Origin: Amycolatopsis azurea DSM 43854
Lineage (GTDB): Bacteria > Actinomycetota > Actinomycetes > Mycobacteriales > Pseudonocardiaceae
NCBI RefSeq assembly: GCF_001995215.1
Contig: NZ_MUXN01000002.1
Span: forward strand, 220,414-284,413
Direction: 5' to 3'
DNA: 64,000 bases
Shown here: piece after piece, positions 33,461 through 42,346 of the stretch
Position numbering within the stretch: the first letter of the stretch is position 1
Layout of the letters: each line of letters begins with the position of its first letter
The notes under the pieces: generated by a model
The model's input: the letters and a program-made list of their open reading frames with translations, nothing else
The model's database searches: none
Told to the model about the DNA's origin: nothing
Position numbers and translations under genes: made by a program

Positions 33461-34861
33461 ATGCGTACTGGTGATCAGATCGTCCAGGACCTGCCCTGGC
33501 GTTGGAGCGTGCAGGGAAAGATCTTCCTGATCGGCGGGCTGGGCTACATGTTCGACGCCTGGGACGTCGCGTTGAACGGGTTCCTCACCCCGCTGGTCGG
33601 GACGGAATTCGGGTTGTCCGCCGGGACCAAGGGACTGGTGGCGACCGCGAACCTGATCGGCATGGCCGTGGGCGCGGTCGTCTGGGGCACGATCGCGGAC
33701 CGGATCGGCCGGAAGAAGGCGTTCAGCGTCACGCTCCTGCTGTTCGCGTTGTTCTCCGTGCTCGGGGCGCTCGCGCCGAACGTCGAGACCTTCCTGGCAC
33801 TGCGGTTCCTGGCCGGTATCGGGCTCGGCGGTTGCATCCCGGTCGACTACGCGATCGTCAGCGAGTTCTCCCCGCGCCGCCATCGCGGCCGCGTCCTGTC
33901 GGCGATGGACGGCTGGTGGCCCGTCGGGACGACGCTGGCCGCCGTCACCGCGACGCTGCTGCTCCCCGTCCAGGGGAACTGGCGCTGGATGCTGGTGCTG
34001 ATGATCCTTCCCGCGCTGCTGCTGTTCTGGGTCCGGCGCGGTGTGCCGGAATCACCGCTGTACCTGGTCCGCAAGGGCCGCGAGGCTGAGGCCCGCGCCG
34101 TCATCGACGACCTCGTCCGCCGCACCGGGACGGCACCGGAGCCGTATTCGATCCCGCCCGCGGTGGTGGAGGACACCCGCGGCGGCGCGATCGCGGCGGC
34201 GTTCGACCAGCTGCGCCGGGTGTGGGCGTACAACCCGAGGATCACGGCGGTCGCGTGGTCGCTGTTCATCAGCGTCATGCTCGTCTACTACGCCGCGCTC
34301 AGCTGGATGCCGTCCATCCTGAAGGCGCAGGGGTTGAGCGAGATCGCCGCCTTCGCCTCGACCGCGTTGATGAACGCGCTCGGCATCGTCGGGGTCGCGG
34401 TGGCCGTGCTCCTGGTCGACAAGGTCGGCCGCAAGCGGATCATCGCCGTCGCCGGGCCGCTCACCGCGCTGTCGCTGGTCGTGTTCTCGTTGCTCCTGGA
34501 CTCGCCCGCGGCGGCGGTCGTGGCGATCGGCGCGTTCGGTCTGTTCGCGCTGTGCGTCATCCCGGTGATGTACGCCTACGTCTCCGAGCTCTACCCGACC
34601 GAACTCCGCGCCTCGGGCTTCGGCTGGGCGTCGTCGTCGAGCCGGGCGATCACCGGGTTCGCGCCGTTGCTGTTCGGCAGCGTCCTGTGGCCGGTGCTCG
34701 GGTTGCCGCTGACCTTCACCGTGCTGGGTGTCCTCGTGGTGGCCGCGGTCGCGTTCATGATGGTGGGCGCGCCGGAGACCCGCGGTCGCGAGCTGGACCG
34801 GATCGTCGAGACCCCCGGACCCGTGACCGAGACGCCTTCCGCCACGAGGTCCGCTCTGTGA
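33461..34861 (+). CDS. MFS transporter, probable nicotinate uptake
   Basis: 466 residues from ATG at 33461, about 12 membrane helices. Signatures of the aromatic acid/sugar-type MFS are seen: FDAWDVALNGFLTPLVG in helix 1, GTIADRIGRKKAF between helices 2 and 3, and LVDKVGRKRI between 8 and 9; PETRGREL closes the membrane part. The position inside the operon, with a 35-base gap before it and a GTGA overlap with the next gene, makes nicotinate or a related pyridine acid the probable substrate. Direction is presumed inward, since it serves catabolism. Confidence 0.88.
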   Translation: MRTGDQIVQDLPWRWSVQGKIFLIGGLGYMFDAWDVALNGFLTPLVGTEFGLSAGTKGLVATANLIGMAVGAVVWGTIADRIGRKKAFSVTLLLFALFSVLGALAPNVETFLALRFLAGIGLGGCIPVDYAIVSEFSPRRHRGRVLSAMDGWWPVGTTLAAVTATLLLPVQGNWRWMLVLMILPALLLFWVRRGVPESPLYLVRKGREAEARAVIDDLVRRTGTAPEPYSIPPAVVEDTRGGAIAAAFDQLRRVWAYNPRITAVAWSLFISVMLVYYAALSWMPSILKAQGLSEIAAFASTALMNALGIVGVAVAVLLVDKVGRKRIIAVAGPLTALSLVVFSLLLDSPAAAVVAIGAFGLFALCVIPVMYAYVSELYPTELRASGFGWASSSSRAITGFAPLLFGSVLWPVLGLPLTFTVLGVLVVAAVAFMMVGAPETRGRELDRIVETPGPVTETPSATRSAL

Positions 34862-35724
34862 AGCCCGCCGCCTTCCGCTACCACCGGGCCCACGACGTCA
34901 CCGACGCCGTCGGTCTGCTCGGCGAGCTCGCCGCCGCGGGCGAGGACCCGAAACTCATCGCCGGCGGCCAGAGCCTGATGCCGATGATGAACTTCCGGCT
35001 CGCCCGGCCGACGGCGCTGGTCGATCTGGGCCCGCTGCGCCGCGAACCTGCGCTGAACTCTCTGCGGCACAACGGTTCCAGTCTCACGATCGGCGCGATG
35101 GTCACCCATCGGACGGTGGAGACCGCCGAGCTGGGACCGGATTTCTCCGTGCTCTCCCGGGCGATGCGCTGGGTGGGACATCTGCCGATCCGGTCGCGCG
35201 GCACGGTGGCGGGCAGCATCGTGCACGGCGACGCGACCGCGGAATGGTGCCTGCTCGCGCTGCTGCTCGACGCGGTGATCGTCGCGGAAGGCCCGGGCGG
35301 GCCCCGGGAGATCCCGGCAGAGGAGATGTTCCACGGCTTCTACACCACGGCCGTCGAACCGGACGAGGTCGTGACGGCGGTGACCTTCACCCGGCCGGCG
35401 CCGGAGGCCGCGCTGACCGAGTTCGCCCGCCGACACGGCGACTTCGCGATCGTCGACGCCGCTGTCAGCCTCGATCAGCCGACCGGGGGACGGGTCGTAC
35501 TCGGCGGCGTCGCACCGGCGCCCGTCCGGGTGCCCGAGGCCGAGGCCGTACTCGCCGGGGGCATCCCCGGACCGGAGCTGTTCGCCGAATGCGGGGAGGC
35601 CGCGGCGGCGGCCATCGATCCGCCCGACGACGCGGCGGGCAGCGCCGCCTACCGACGGCGGCTGGCGCGAACCCTCGTCACCCAGGCGCTGCACGAGGCC
35701 TGGGAGAAAGGAGAAACGCGATGA
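34858..35724 (+). CDS. Molybdenum hydroxylase, FAD-binding (medium) subunit
   Basis: 288 residues from GTG at 34858 (GTGA overlap with the transporter stop). FAD-binding motifs of the xanthine dehydrogenase family are present: LIAGGQSLMPMMNFRLARP near residues 39-57 and RSRGTVAGSIVHGDATAEW near 113-131, with a CO_deh_flav_C domain at the end. It passes electrons from the Mo centre via the iron-sulfur subunit to an acceptor. Together with the next two genes it should form the nicotinate dehydrogenase that makes 6-hydroxynicotinate. It overlaps the Mo subunit gene by ATGA at 35721. Confidence 0.93.
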   Translation: MKPAAFRYHRAHDVTDAVGLLGELAAAGEDPKLIAGGQSLMPMMNFRLARPTALVDLGPLRREPALNSLRHNGSSLTIGAMVTHRTVETAELGPDFSVLSRAMRWVGHLPIRSRGTVAGSIVHGDATAEWCLLALLLDAVIVAEGPGGPREIPAEEMFHGFYTTAVEPDEVVTAVTFTRPAPEAALTEFARRHGDFAIVDAAVSLDQPTGGRVVLGGVAPAPVRVPEAEAVLAGGIPGPELFAECGEAAAAAIDPPDDAAGSAAYRRRLARTLVTQALHEAWEKGETR

Positions 35725-38114
35725 CCGCGCGGTTCGACGGGCGTAACGGGCGCTGGGTCGGGGCGTCGGTGCCCCGGCGCGAAGACCCCCGCTTCCTCAC
35801 CGGCCGGGGCCGGTTCGTCGACGACATCCAGCTGCCCGGCCTGCTGCACGCGGCGTTCGTCCGCTCGACGGTCGCGCACGGCACGATCACCGGGATCGAC
35901 CTGTCGGCCACCTTGGCGGTCGAAGGGGTCGTCGCCGCGTACTCGGCGGCGGACCTGGAGCTCGGTGACATCGTCGCGCTGCTCGACCGTCCGCCCGAGG
36001 AGTTCTCGCCGACCGCGATGCCGATCCTCGCGCGGGAAAAGGTGCGGTTCACCGGAGAACCGGTCGCGCTGGTCGTCGCACGCGATCCGTACAGCGCCGA
36101 GGACGGTGTCGAGGCCGCGGTGGTGGACTACGAGCCGCTCGGGGCGGTCGTCTCGGAGGAGACGGCGTTCGCCGAGGGCGCGCCGCTCGTGCACGAGGAA
36201 GCGCCGGGCAACGTGCTGGTCGACGTCTCGATGTTCGACACACCCGGCGTCGGCGCGGCGTTCGAGTCGGCTCGCACCGTGGTCGAGGTGATCACGAAAA
36301 GCGGTCGGCAGAACGCGCTCCCGCTGGAAACGCGGGGAGTGGTCGCGTCCTGGGACGACCGCGACGACCAGCTGCTCGTGCAGATGTGCACCCAGGTACC
36401 GCATCAGGTGCGCACGGCGATGGCCCGTTCGCTGCGGGTCGCCGAACGCGTCATCCGGGTCACCGTCCCGGACATGGGCGGCGGCTTCGGCCAGAAATGC
36501 GTCGTCGGCCGCGAGGAGATCGCGGTCGCGGCGGCGGCCCGGCGGCTGAACCGGCCGGTGAAGTGGATCGAGGACCGCCGTGAGGCGCTCACGGCCGGAT
36601 TCCTTGCCAGGGAACAGCGTTACCGCACGCGGGCGGCGTTCGACGAGGACGGACGGATCACCGCGCTGGACGTCGACGTCGTCTGCGACATGGGCGCCTA
36701 CTCCTGCTACCCGTTCACGGCGGGGATCGAGCCGCTGATGGCGTCGGCCGAGATGCCGAGCGTCTACCAGGTGCCCGAGTACCGGGTCCGCGCCCGCGCC
36801 ATCGCGAGCAACAAAGCACCGACGGCGCCCTATCGCGGGGTCAGCCGTCCCCAGTACGTGATGGCGATCGAACGGGTCATGGAACGCGCCGCCCGGGAAC
36901 TCGGGCTCGATCCGGTCGAGATCCGGCGGCGCAACGTGATCACCCAGTTCCCGTACACCGGCGTCAACGCCATCACCTACGACCCCGGCACCTACCGCGA
37001 ATCGCTCGAACTGGCCGAGGCCGCGATCCGCGACGAGGGGTGGTACGAGATCCGGGACCGCGCCGCAGCCGAGGGCAGGAACATCGGCATCGGCTACTGC
37101 TGTTTCTCGGAGCGGACAGGATACGGCTCGGGTGCCTTCGTCAAGCGGAAGATGGCCGTGGTCCCCGGATTCGACATCTCCGAGATCCGGATGGACACCA
37201 CCGGTTCCGTCGTCGTCACCAGCGGCACCATGAACCACGGCCAGTCCCACGAGACGACGCTGGCGCAGATCGTGGCCGACCGGCTGGGGCTGCACCTCGA
37301 CCAGGTCAAACTCCGCCAGGGCGACACCGAGCGCATCGCCTACGGCTGGGGGACTTTCGCGTCCCGCTCGGTGACGATCGGCGGCTCGGCGGTGGCCCTC
37401 GCGGCCGGGAAACTCGGCGAACTGCTGTGCACGATCGCCGCGCACCTGCTCGAAACGAGCCCCGACAACGTCCGCCTCGACGGCGACGGCGGCGTCGTCC
37501 AGATCGACGACCCGGAGCGGCGCGCGTCGTTCGAGGAGATCGCCGACGTCGCCTACCTGCGCAGTCACCTGCTGCCCAAGGACGTCGAACCCACGCTGAC
37601 GGCCACGGCGAGTTTCGACGTGCCCGGCGACGGCACTTTCTCCAACGCGACACACGCCGTGGTCGTCGAAGCCGATCCGGGAACCGGTCAGATCAAGATC
37701 CTGCGCTACGCGTGCGTCGAGGACTGCGGGGTCGTGATCCATCCGCAGGTCGTCGACGGACAGTGTCGCGGCGGGATCGCGCAAGGCATCGCCGGGGCGC
37801 TGTTCGAGGAAATCACCTACGCGGCCAACGGGGAGCCGTCGGCCGCCAGCTTCATCGACTACCTAGTCCCGACCGCGACCGAGATCCCCGACATCTCCGT
37901 CACCCACCTCGAAACGCCTTGCGCGTTCACCGAAAACGGCGCGAAAGGCGCGGGGGAGGGCGGCACCATCGGCGCGCCCGCCGCCGTGCTGAACGCGGTC
38001 AACGACGCCCTGCGCCACACGGGTGTCGAACTCGACGCGACACCGGTACATCCGCAGACCGTGCTCGCCGCCCTCGACGCGGTGCGCCACGGGGAAATGA
38101 GCATCCCGACATGA
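35721..38114 (+). CDS. Molybdenum hydroxylase, molybdopterin-binding (large) subunit
   Basis: 797 residues, normal for the family. The aldehyde oxidase/xanthine dehydrogenase hammerhead is at 15-125 (REDPRFLTGRGRFVDDI). Mo-pterin motifs follow: MGGGFGQKC, TAPYRGVSRPQ, GTMNHGQSHETTLAQIVADRLG, and the catalytic Glu746 in GAKGAGEGGTIGAPAAV. This subunit binds the substrate and inserts water-derived oxygen; in context the substrate is nicotinate, hydroxylated at C6. No XdhC or cytosine-transferase maturation gene is in the window, so cofactor maturation must be supplied elsewhere. Confidence 0.93.
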   Translation: MTARFDGRNGRWVGASVPRREDPRFLTGRGRFVDDIQLPGLLHAAFVRSTVAHGTITGIDLSATLAVEGVVAAYSAADLELGDIVALLDRPPEEFSPTAMPILAREKVRFTGEPVALVVARDPYSAEDGVEAAVVDYEPLGAVVSEETAFAEGAPLVHEEAPGNVLVDVSMFDTPGVGAAFESARTVVEVITKSGRQNALPLETRGVVASWDDRDDQLLVQMCTQVPHQVRTAMARSLRVAERVIRVTVPDMGGGFGQKCVVGREEIAVAAAARRLNRPVKWIEDRREALTAGFLAREQRYRTRAAFDEDGRITALDVDVVCDMGAYSCYPFTAGIEPLMASAEMPSVYQVPEYRVRARAIASNKAPTAPYRGVSRPQYVMAIERVMERAARELGLDPVEIRRRNVITQFPYTGVNAITYDPGTYRESLELAEAAIRDEGWYEIRDRAAAEGRNIGIGYCCFSERTGYGSGAFVKRKMAVVPGFDISEIRMDTTGSVVVTSGTMNHGQSHETTLAQIVADRLGLHLDQVKLRQGDTERIAYGWGTFASRSVTIGGSAVALAAGKLGELLCTIAAHLLETSPDNVRLDGDGGVVQIDDPERRASFEEIADVAYLRSHLLPKDVEPTLTATASFDVPGDGTFSNATHAVVVEADPGTGQIKILRYACVEDCGVVIHPQVVDGQCRGGIAQGIAGALFEEITYAANGEPSAASFIDYLVPTATEIPDISVTHLETPCAFTENGAKGAGEGGTIGAPAAVLNAVNDALRHTGVELDATPVHPQTVLAALDAVRHGEMSIPT

Positions 38115-38611
38115 GCGACCGGCACCTGATCGTCCTGAACGTCAACGACTCCGAACACGAGGTGCTCGTCGAGCCGCGCAAGACCCTGGTCGACGTCCTG
38201 CGCCACGACCTCGGGCTCACCGGCACCCACGTCGGCTGCGAGCACGGGGTGTGCGGCGCCTGCACCGTCCTTGTCGACGGCGAACCGGTGCGGGCGTGCC
38301 TGGTGTTCGCCGTCCAGGCGGAGGACGCCGACATCCGCACGGTCGAGTCGTTGAGCCGCGATGGCGAACTTTCCGATCTGCAGCAGGCTTTCAGCGCGCA
38401 CCACGGGCTTCAGTGCGGATTCTGCACGCCCGGACTCCTGATGCTGGCCGAGGGTTTCCTCGCCCAGCGGCCGGACGCCGGACGCGAAGAGATCCGGGAG
38501 GCGGTCTCGGCGAACCTGTGCCGCTGCACCGGTTATCAGACGATCGTGGACGCGGTCGAGGCGACGGCCGTCCGTCGTTGCCACGACCGGGAAAAGGAGG
38601 CGACAGCGTGA
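38111..38611 (+). CDS. Molybdenum hydroxylase, [2Fe-2S] (small) subunit
   Basis: 166 residues with two 2Fe-2S motifs: Cys43, 48, 51 and 63 (GCEHGVCGACTVLVDGEPVRAC, plant-ferredoxin type) and Cys102, 105, 137 and 139 (QCGFCTPG ... LCRCTGY). All eight ligands are present. It relays electrons between molybdenum and FAD. ATGA overlap with the large subunit upstream and GTGA overlap with the CoxG-like gene downstream show tight coupling. Gene order FAD, Mo, FeS fits the CO-dehydrogenase-like branch of the family. Confidence 0.95.
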   Translation: MSDRHLIVLNVNDSEHEVLVEPRKTLVDVLRHDLGLTGTHVGCEHGVCGACTVLVDGEPVRACLVFAVQAEDADIRTVESLSRDGELSDLQQAFSAHHGLQCGFCTPGLLMLAEGFLAQRPDAGREEIREAVSANLCRCTGYQTIVDAVEATAVRRCHDREKEATA

Positions 38612-39261
38612 TCCTGGAGAACCAGCTCTCCGTCCCGGCCGATCCCGGCGCGGTCTTCGCGCTGATCAACGACGTCGAGCGGGTGGCGGGCTGCCTGCCC
38701 GGGGCGACGCTGGACGGCAAGGAGGACGACGCGTATCTCGGCCGGGTGAAGGTCAAGGTCGGCCCGATCACCGCCGCCTACTCCGGCACCGTGCGGTTCA
38801 CCGAGGTCACCGAGGACGAGCGTCGACTGCGGTTGCTGGCCAGGGGAGCGGACAGCCACGGCAACGGCGACGCGGAAGCCGAGGTCACGCTCACCGTGCG
38901 CGAGGCGCCCGGTGGCGCCACCATCGAGCTCCGCACCGACCTGTCGATCCGCGGCAAGCTCGCCCAGTTCGGCAAGGGCGCGATCGGCGCCGTGTCCACC
39001 CGGCTGCTCGACCAGTTCGCCCGCAACCTCGCGGACCAGTTGGCGGCACGGCCCGGCCCCGCTTCCGCGCCTGCGGCGGCTGTCGTTCCCGCTGCCGCTC
39101 CGGAGGCCGTCGACGGACTGGCCATGCTGCTTCCCGCGGGCGTCAAGCGCTACGGCGTCATCGCGGCCGCCGCGGCGCTCGGCCTGTTCCAGGGCTGGCT
39201 GCTGGGCCGGATCCGGACCCAGGACAAACTGATCAAGGAGTTACAGCGTGCCCGTCGATGA
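38608..39261 (+). CDS. CoxG-like SRPBCC protein with C-terminal membrane anchor
   Basis: 217 residues from GTG at 38608. The SRPBCC/CoxG domain fills 1-150 (LENQLSVPADPGAVFALINDVERVAGCLPGATLDG, then KVGPITAAYSGTVRF). An Ala/Pro linker leads to a predicted membrane helix at about 188-207 (YGVIAAAAALGLFQGWLLG) and a basic end. In CO dehydrogenase operons CoxG recruits the Mo enzyme to the membrane. The same role is likely here, linking the hydroxylase to the respiratory chain. The next gene starts 14 bases before its stop. Confidence 0.88.
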   Translation: MILENQLSVPADPGAVFALINDVERVAGCLPGATLDGKEDDAYLGRVKVKVGPITAAYSGTVRFTEVTEDERRLRLLARGADSHGNGDAEAEVTLTVREAPGGATIELRTDLSIRGKLAQFGKGAIGAVSTRLLDQFARNLADQLAARPGPASAPAAAVVPAAAPEAVDGLAMLLPAGVKRYGVIAAAAALGLFQGWLLGRIRTQDKLIKELQRARR

Positions 39262-40741
39262 GCAGTCCGACAGCGTCTACGAGCGGGCCGGGTTCGGCGC
39301 CGCGGTGCCGCGCGGATCCCGTCCGGCGCTGGTCGTGGTCGACCTGACCCGGGGGTTCACCGAACCGGATTTCCCCACCGGAGCCGACCTCACCGCCGAA
39401 GTGACCGCGGCCGCGTCGCTCGTGGCCGAAGCCCGACGACACGGCTTCCCGGTGATCTACACCGCGATCGCCTACACACCCGCCGAGGCGGACGGGGATT
39501 CCGTCGCCTGGCTACGAAAAGCACCGGGGATGCGGGCGCTGCGCGAAGGAAGCGACGCCGTCGCCCTCGACCCCCGCCTCGATCGACGGGACGGCGACCA
39601 CCTCGTCGTGAAGAAGGGCGCGTCGGCGTTCCACGGAACCGCGCTGGCCGCCCTTCTTTCGGGCCTGGACGCGGACACCGTTCTCGTCTGCGGCGCCACG
39701 ACTTCGGGATGCGTCCGGGCGACCGCCGTCGACGCCGTCCAGTCCGGATTCGACACGCTCGTCGTCCGGGAGGCCTGCGGTGACCGTGCCCAGAGGCCGC
39801 ACGATGCCGCGTTGTTCGACCTGCAGGCGAAGTACGCCGACGTCGTCGCGTTGGACGACGCGTTGGCGTATCTCGAGGAAACCGCGGATCGCCGCACGCT
39901 CACCCAGCCCGCCCTGGCCGACCTCGGTGACGTGCCCGCGACCAGCCGGTGGGTGACGTCGGGTCCGGTCCGGCTGCACGTGCTCGACTACGGGCCCGCC
40001 GACGGCGTCCCGGTGCTCGTACTGCCCGGGATCACCAGCCCCGCCGTCACGATGGACTTCGTGGCGCGCGGCCTCACCGATCTCGTGCGCCCGCTCGTTC
40101 TCGACGTCCGCGGCCGCGGGCTGTCCGACGACGCGCCGGATCCGTCGCACGGTTACGACCTCGCGAGTTACGCCGCCGACGTCGACGCGGTCGTGGAAGG
40201 ACTCGGCCTGCGCGATCCGATCCTGCTCGGGCACTCCATGGGCGCGCGGATCGCCGCGCGGGCCGCGGTCACCGGCCGCCTGTCCCTGCGCGGCACGGTG
40301 CTGGTCGACCCGCCGCTGAGCGGCCCCGGACGAGGGCCGTATCCGACCACTCTCGACGCTTTCCTCGGGCAGCTCGGCCAAGCCCGCCGGGGGACCGACG
40401 CCGACGAGGTGGCCCGCTCGTGGCCGCGATGGCCGCGCCGGGAACAGGAATTGCGCGCTCGCTGGCTGTCTTCGTGCTCCCGCGCCGCGATCACCGCCAC
40501 CCACGCCGGGTTCGAATCCGAGGACTTCTTCGACGACTGGCCCAAGGTGCCCGCTCCGACGTTCTTCCTGTACGGCGGTGCGAGCCCGGTCGTCACCGCC
40601 GCCGGCGCCGCCGAAGCCGCCGAGCGCAACCCGTCGGCCGAATTCGCCGAGGTCCCGGACGCCGGGCACATGGTCTTCTGGGACCGGCCGGACGAAGGCC
40701 TGGCGGCACTGCGTGAGGCGTTGGGGAAACTGCTGTCGTGA
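39248..40741 (+). CDS. Fused maleamate amidohydrolase (NicF-like) and N-formylmaleamate deformylase (NicD-like)
   Basis: 497 residues from GTG at 39248 (AAGGAG upstream). Residues about 1-215 form an isochorismatase-type cysteine hydrolase with an intact triad: Asp32 (LVVVDLTRGF), Lys122 (VVKKGASAF) and Cys155 (TTSGCVRAT), as in maleamate amidase. From about 230 an alpha/beta hydrolase follows: LPGITSPAVTMDF, VLDVRGRGLSD, Ser330 (LGHSMGAR) and His474 (DAGHMVFWD), as in N-formylmaleamate deformylase. The two would convert N-formylmaleamate to maleate, releasing formate and ammonia. NicF and NicD are separate proteins in Pseudomonas. No stop or frame change separates the halves. Last gene of the operon. 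Confidence 0.9.
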   Translation: MPVDEQSDSVYERAGFGAAVPRGSRPALVVVDLTRGFTEPDFPTGADLTAEVTAAASLVAEARRHGFPVIYTAIAYTPAEADGDSVAWLRKAPGMRALREGSDAVALDPRLDRRDGDHLVVKKGASAFHGTALAALLSGLDADTVLVCGATTSGCVRATAVDAVQSGFDTLVVREACGDRAQRPHDAALFDLQAKYADVVALDDALAYLEETADRRTLTQPALADLGDVPATSRWVTSGPVRLHVLDYGPADGVPVLVLPGITSPAVTMDFVARGLTDLVRPLVLDVRGRGLSDDAPDPSHGYDLASYAADVDAVVEGLGLRDPILLGHSMGARIAARAAVTGRLSLRGTVLVDPPLSGPGRGPYPTTLDAFLGQLGQARRGTDADEVARSWPRWPRREQELRARWLSSCSRAAITATHAGFESEDFFDDWPKVPAPTFFLYGGASPVVTAAGAAEAAERNPSAEFAEVPDAGHMVFWDRPDEGLAALREALGKLLS

Positions 40742-40794
40742 CCGCGGGGTGATGGTTCGACGGTTACCCGGCTCGACGATGAAGGATTTGGGCC

Positions 40795-40841
40795 GGGTAG
40801 GTAAATACGAGTCCGTTAGAACGCGACTTACCACTCACGAC
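40795..40841 (+). repeat. 47-bp repeat, copy A
   Basis: Begins GGGTAGGTAAATACGAGTCC and ends CCACTCACGAC. Copy B at 41188-41234 is in the same orientation with a handful of differences, and copy C at 41047-41093 is inverted. Confidence 0.75.
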
Positions 40842-40901
40842 CCACACGACAGGGTCGCCGGGTCAGTGGCTCCGCTCGACACCAGGACCTTTGGCGCCGA
40901 C

Positions 40902-40942
40902 TGTGTGGATTTTGGTGCGTTAGATGACCAGAAATCCACACA
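40902..40942. terminator. Stem-loop with 11-bp perfect arms
   Basis: TGTGTGGATTT (40902-40912) pairs with AAATCCACACA (40932-40942) around a 19-base loop. It lies 160 bases after the nicotinate operon and could be its terminator or part of the repeat cluster. Confidence 0.45.
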
Positions 40943-41046
40943 CCCCTCACTCTGAGCGACACTTCGCGCCTCGTCGGCCACATCAACCCGTCACCTTGCC
41001 TCCCTTCAGCCCGAGGAACAGTGGCGGTGAGTGGCCGGTCGAGCGG

Positions 41047-41093
41047 GTCGTGAGTGGTAAGTCGCGTTAGGGCGGACCGGTGTTTACCTGCCC
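41047..41093 (-). repeat. 47-bp repeat, copy C (inverted)
   Basis: The reverse complement starts GGGCAGGTAAACACC and ends CGCGACTTACCACTCACGAC, matching copy A most closely in its last 20 bases. Confidence 0.7.
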
Positions 41094-41187
41094 GCGTCGG
41101 CCACGACCGGTGACAGACGACGTCACGGGGGAAGATTCCGGACGTTCACCGTCCCAAATCCTCCACACGACCGACGGCCACACCAAT

Positions 41188-41234
41188 GGGTAGGTAAATA
41201 CGAGTCCGCTAGAACACCACTTACCGCTCACGAC
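41188..41234 (+). repeat. 47-bp repeat, copy B
   Basis: Starts GGGTAGGTAAATACGAGTCC as in copy A; the end is CTTACCGCTCACGAC. Lies 84 bases before the dehydrogenase start. Confidence 0.75.
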
Positions 41235-41317
41235 ACCATGACCGCGGGGTGATGCGCCGTCGCCGCGGGCGCACCATCCTGGACGTGGACGACGAGAGTG
41301 ACCTGAGGAGGCCGATC

Positions 41318-42346
41318 GTGACGGAACCGTCGACGCGGATGCACGCCTGGCGGGTCGGCCGCCCCGGACCGATGGCTTCACGGCCGCTCGACTGGTCGCG
41401 GGTGGTCGTGCCGCGGCCCGGCGACGGGGAGTTGCTGGTCCGGGTGCTGGTCTGCGGGGTGTGTCGCACCGATCTGCACGTCGCCGAGGGAGATCTCCCC
41501 GTGCACCGGCCGGGGGTGACGCCGGGACACGAGGTCGTCGGCGAGGTGGTCGCCACAGGCGGTGACGCCGCCGGATTCGCCGTCGGCGACCGTGTCGGGA
41601 TCGCGTGGCTGCGCGAGACGTGCGGCAGCTGCCGATACTGCTTGCGCGACAGGGAGAATCTCTGCCCGCGCTCGCGCTACACCGGCTGGGACGAGGACGG
41701 TGGCTACGCCGAATTCGCCGTCGTCCCGGCGGCCTACGCGCTTCCGCTGCCGACGGGCTACACCGACGACGAACTCGCGCCGCTCCTGTGCGCGGGCCTG
41801 ATCGGCTACCACGCGCTGGAACGGGCCGCCGTGCCCGAAGGCGGGCGACTGGGCGTCTACGGGTTCGGCGGGAGCGCGCACCTGACCGCCCAGGTGGCGA
41901 TCGCGCGAGGGGTCACCGTGCACGTGATGACCCGCAGCGCGGAAGCGCGCGAGCTGGCGCTGGGCCTCGGCGCGGCCACCGCGGTGGGAGCCGCGGAGCC
42001 GCCGCCGGAGCCGCTGGATTCGGCGATCCTGTTCGCGCCCGTCGGGGAGCTGGTGCCACCCGCGCTCGAAGCGCTGGACCGGGGCGGGACACTGGCGATC
42101 GCGGGCATCCACCTGTCGGACGTCCCTCCGCTGAACTATCAGCGGCATCTGTTCCAGGAGCGGCAGATCCGGAGCGTCACGGCGAACACGCGTGCCGAAG
42201 CGCGGGAATTCCTGCGCTTCGCCGGAGAACATCACCTTGCGGTGAGCACGCGACCGTATTCGCTCGATCAGGCCGATCGCGCGCTCGCCGACCTGGCCGC
42301 GGACCGGGTGAACGGCGCGGCCGTCCTCCGCGTCACCAGTCGGTAG
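41318..42346 (+). CDS. Zinc-dependent alcohol dehydrogenase
   Basis: 342 residues from GTG at 41318, with GAGGAGG six bases upstream; the longer frame from 41249 lacks a ribosome site. Zinc MDR signatures are present: catalytic [10 protein letters not shown] and [10 protein letters not shown], structural zinc [15 protein letters not shown], and the NAD(P) fold [14 protein letters not shown]. The group (often called AdhA or zinc-binding alcohol dehydrogenase family) reduces aldehydes or oxidises alcohols. It is convergent with the P450 gene, overlapping by 14 bases. No link to the nicotinate operon is evident. Confidence 0.92.
   Translation: MTEPSTRMHAWRVGRPGPMASRPLDWSRVVVPRPGDGELLVRVLVCGVCRTDLHVAEGDLPVHRPGVTPGHEVVGEVVATGGDAAGFAVGDRVGIAWLRETCGSCRYCLRDRENLCPRSRYTGWDEDGGYAEFAVVPAAYALPLPTGYTDDELAPLLCAGLIGYHALERAAVPEGGRLGVYGFGGSAHLTAQVAIARGVTVHVMTRSAEARELALGLGAATAVGAAEPPPEPLDSAILFAPVGELVPPALEALDRGGTLAIAGIHLSDVPPLNYQRHLFQERQIRSVTANTRAEAREFLRFAGEHHLAVSTRPYSLDQADRALADLAADRVNGAAVLRVTSR

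Larger units (their letters stand above)
40742..41317. other. Noncoding region with repeats after the nicotinate operon
   Basis: About 575 bases without a believable gene. It holds three copies of a 47-bp element and a stem-loop, listed separately. Short frames exist but read through the repeats. The dehydrogenase start at 41318 is set by GAGGAGG at 41305-41311. Confidence 0.5.

Noticed and set aside
29603..40741. Picolinate degradation operon
   Set aside because: It would need a 3,6-dihydroxypicolinate decarboxylase, which is absent; NicC-type decarboxylative hydroxylation explains the gene set without it.
40795..41234. Ends of an insertion sequence
   Set aside because: No transposase frame lies between or beside the copies and no target duplication is visible.
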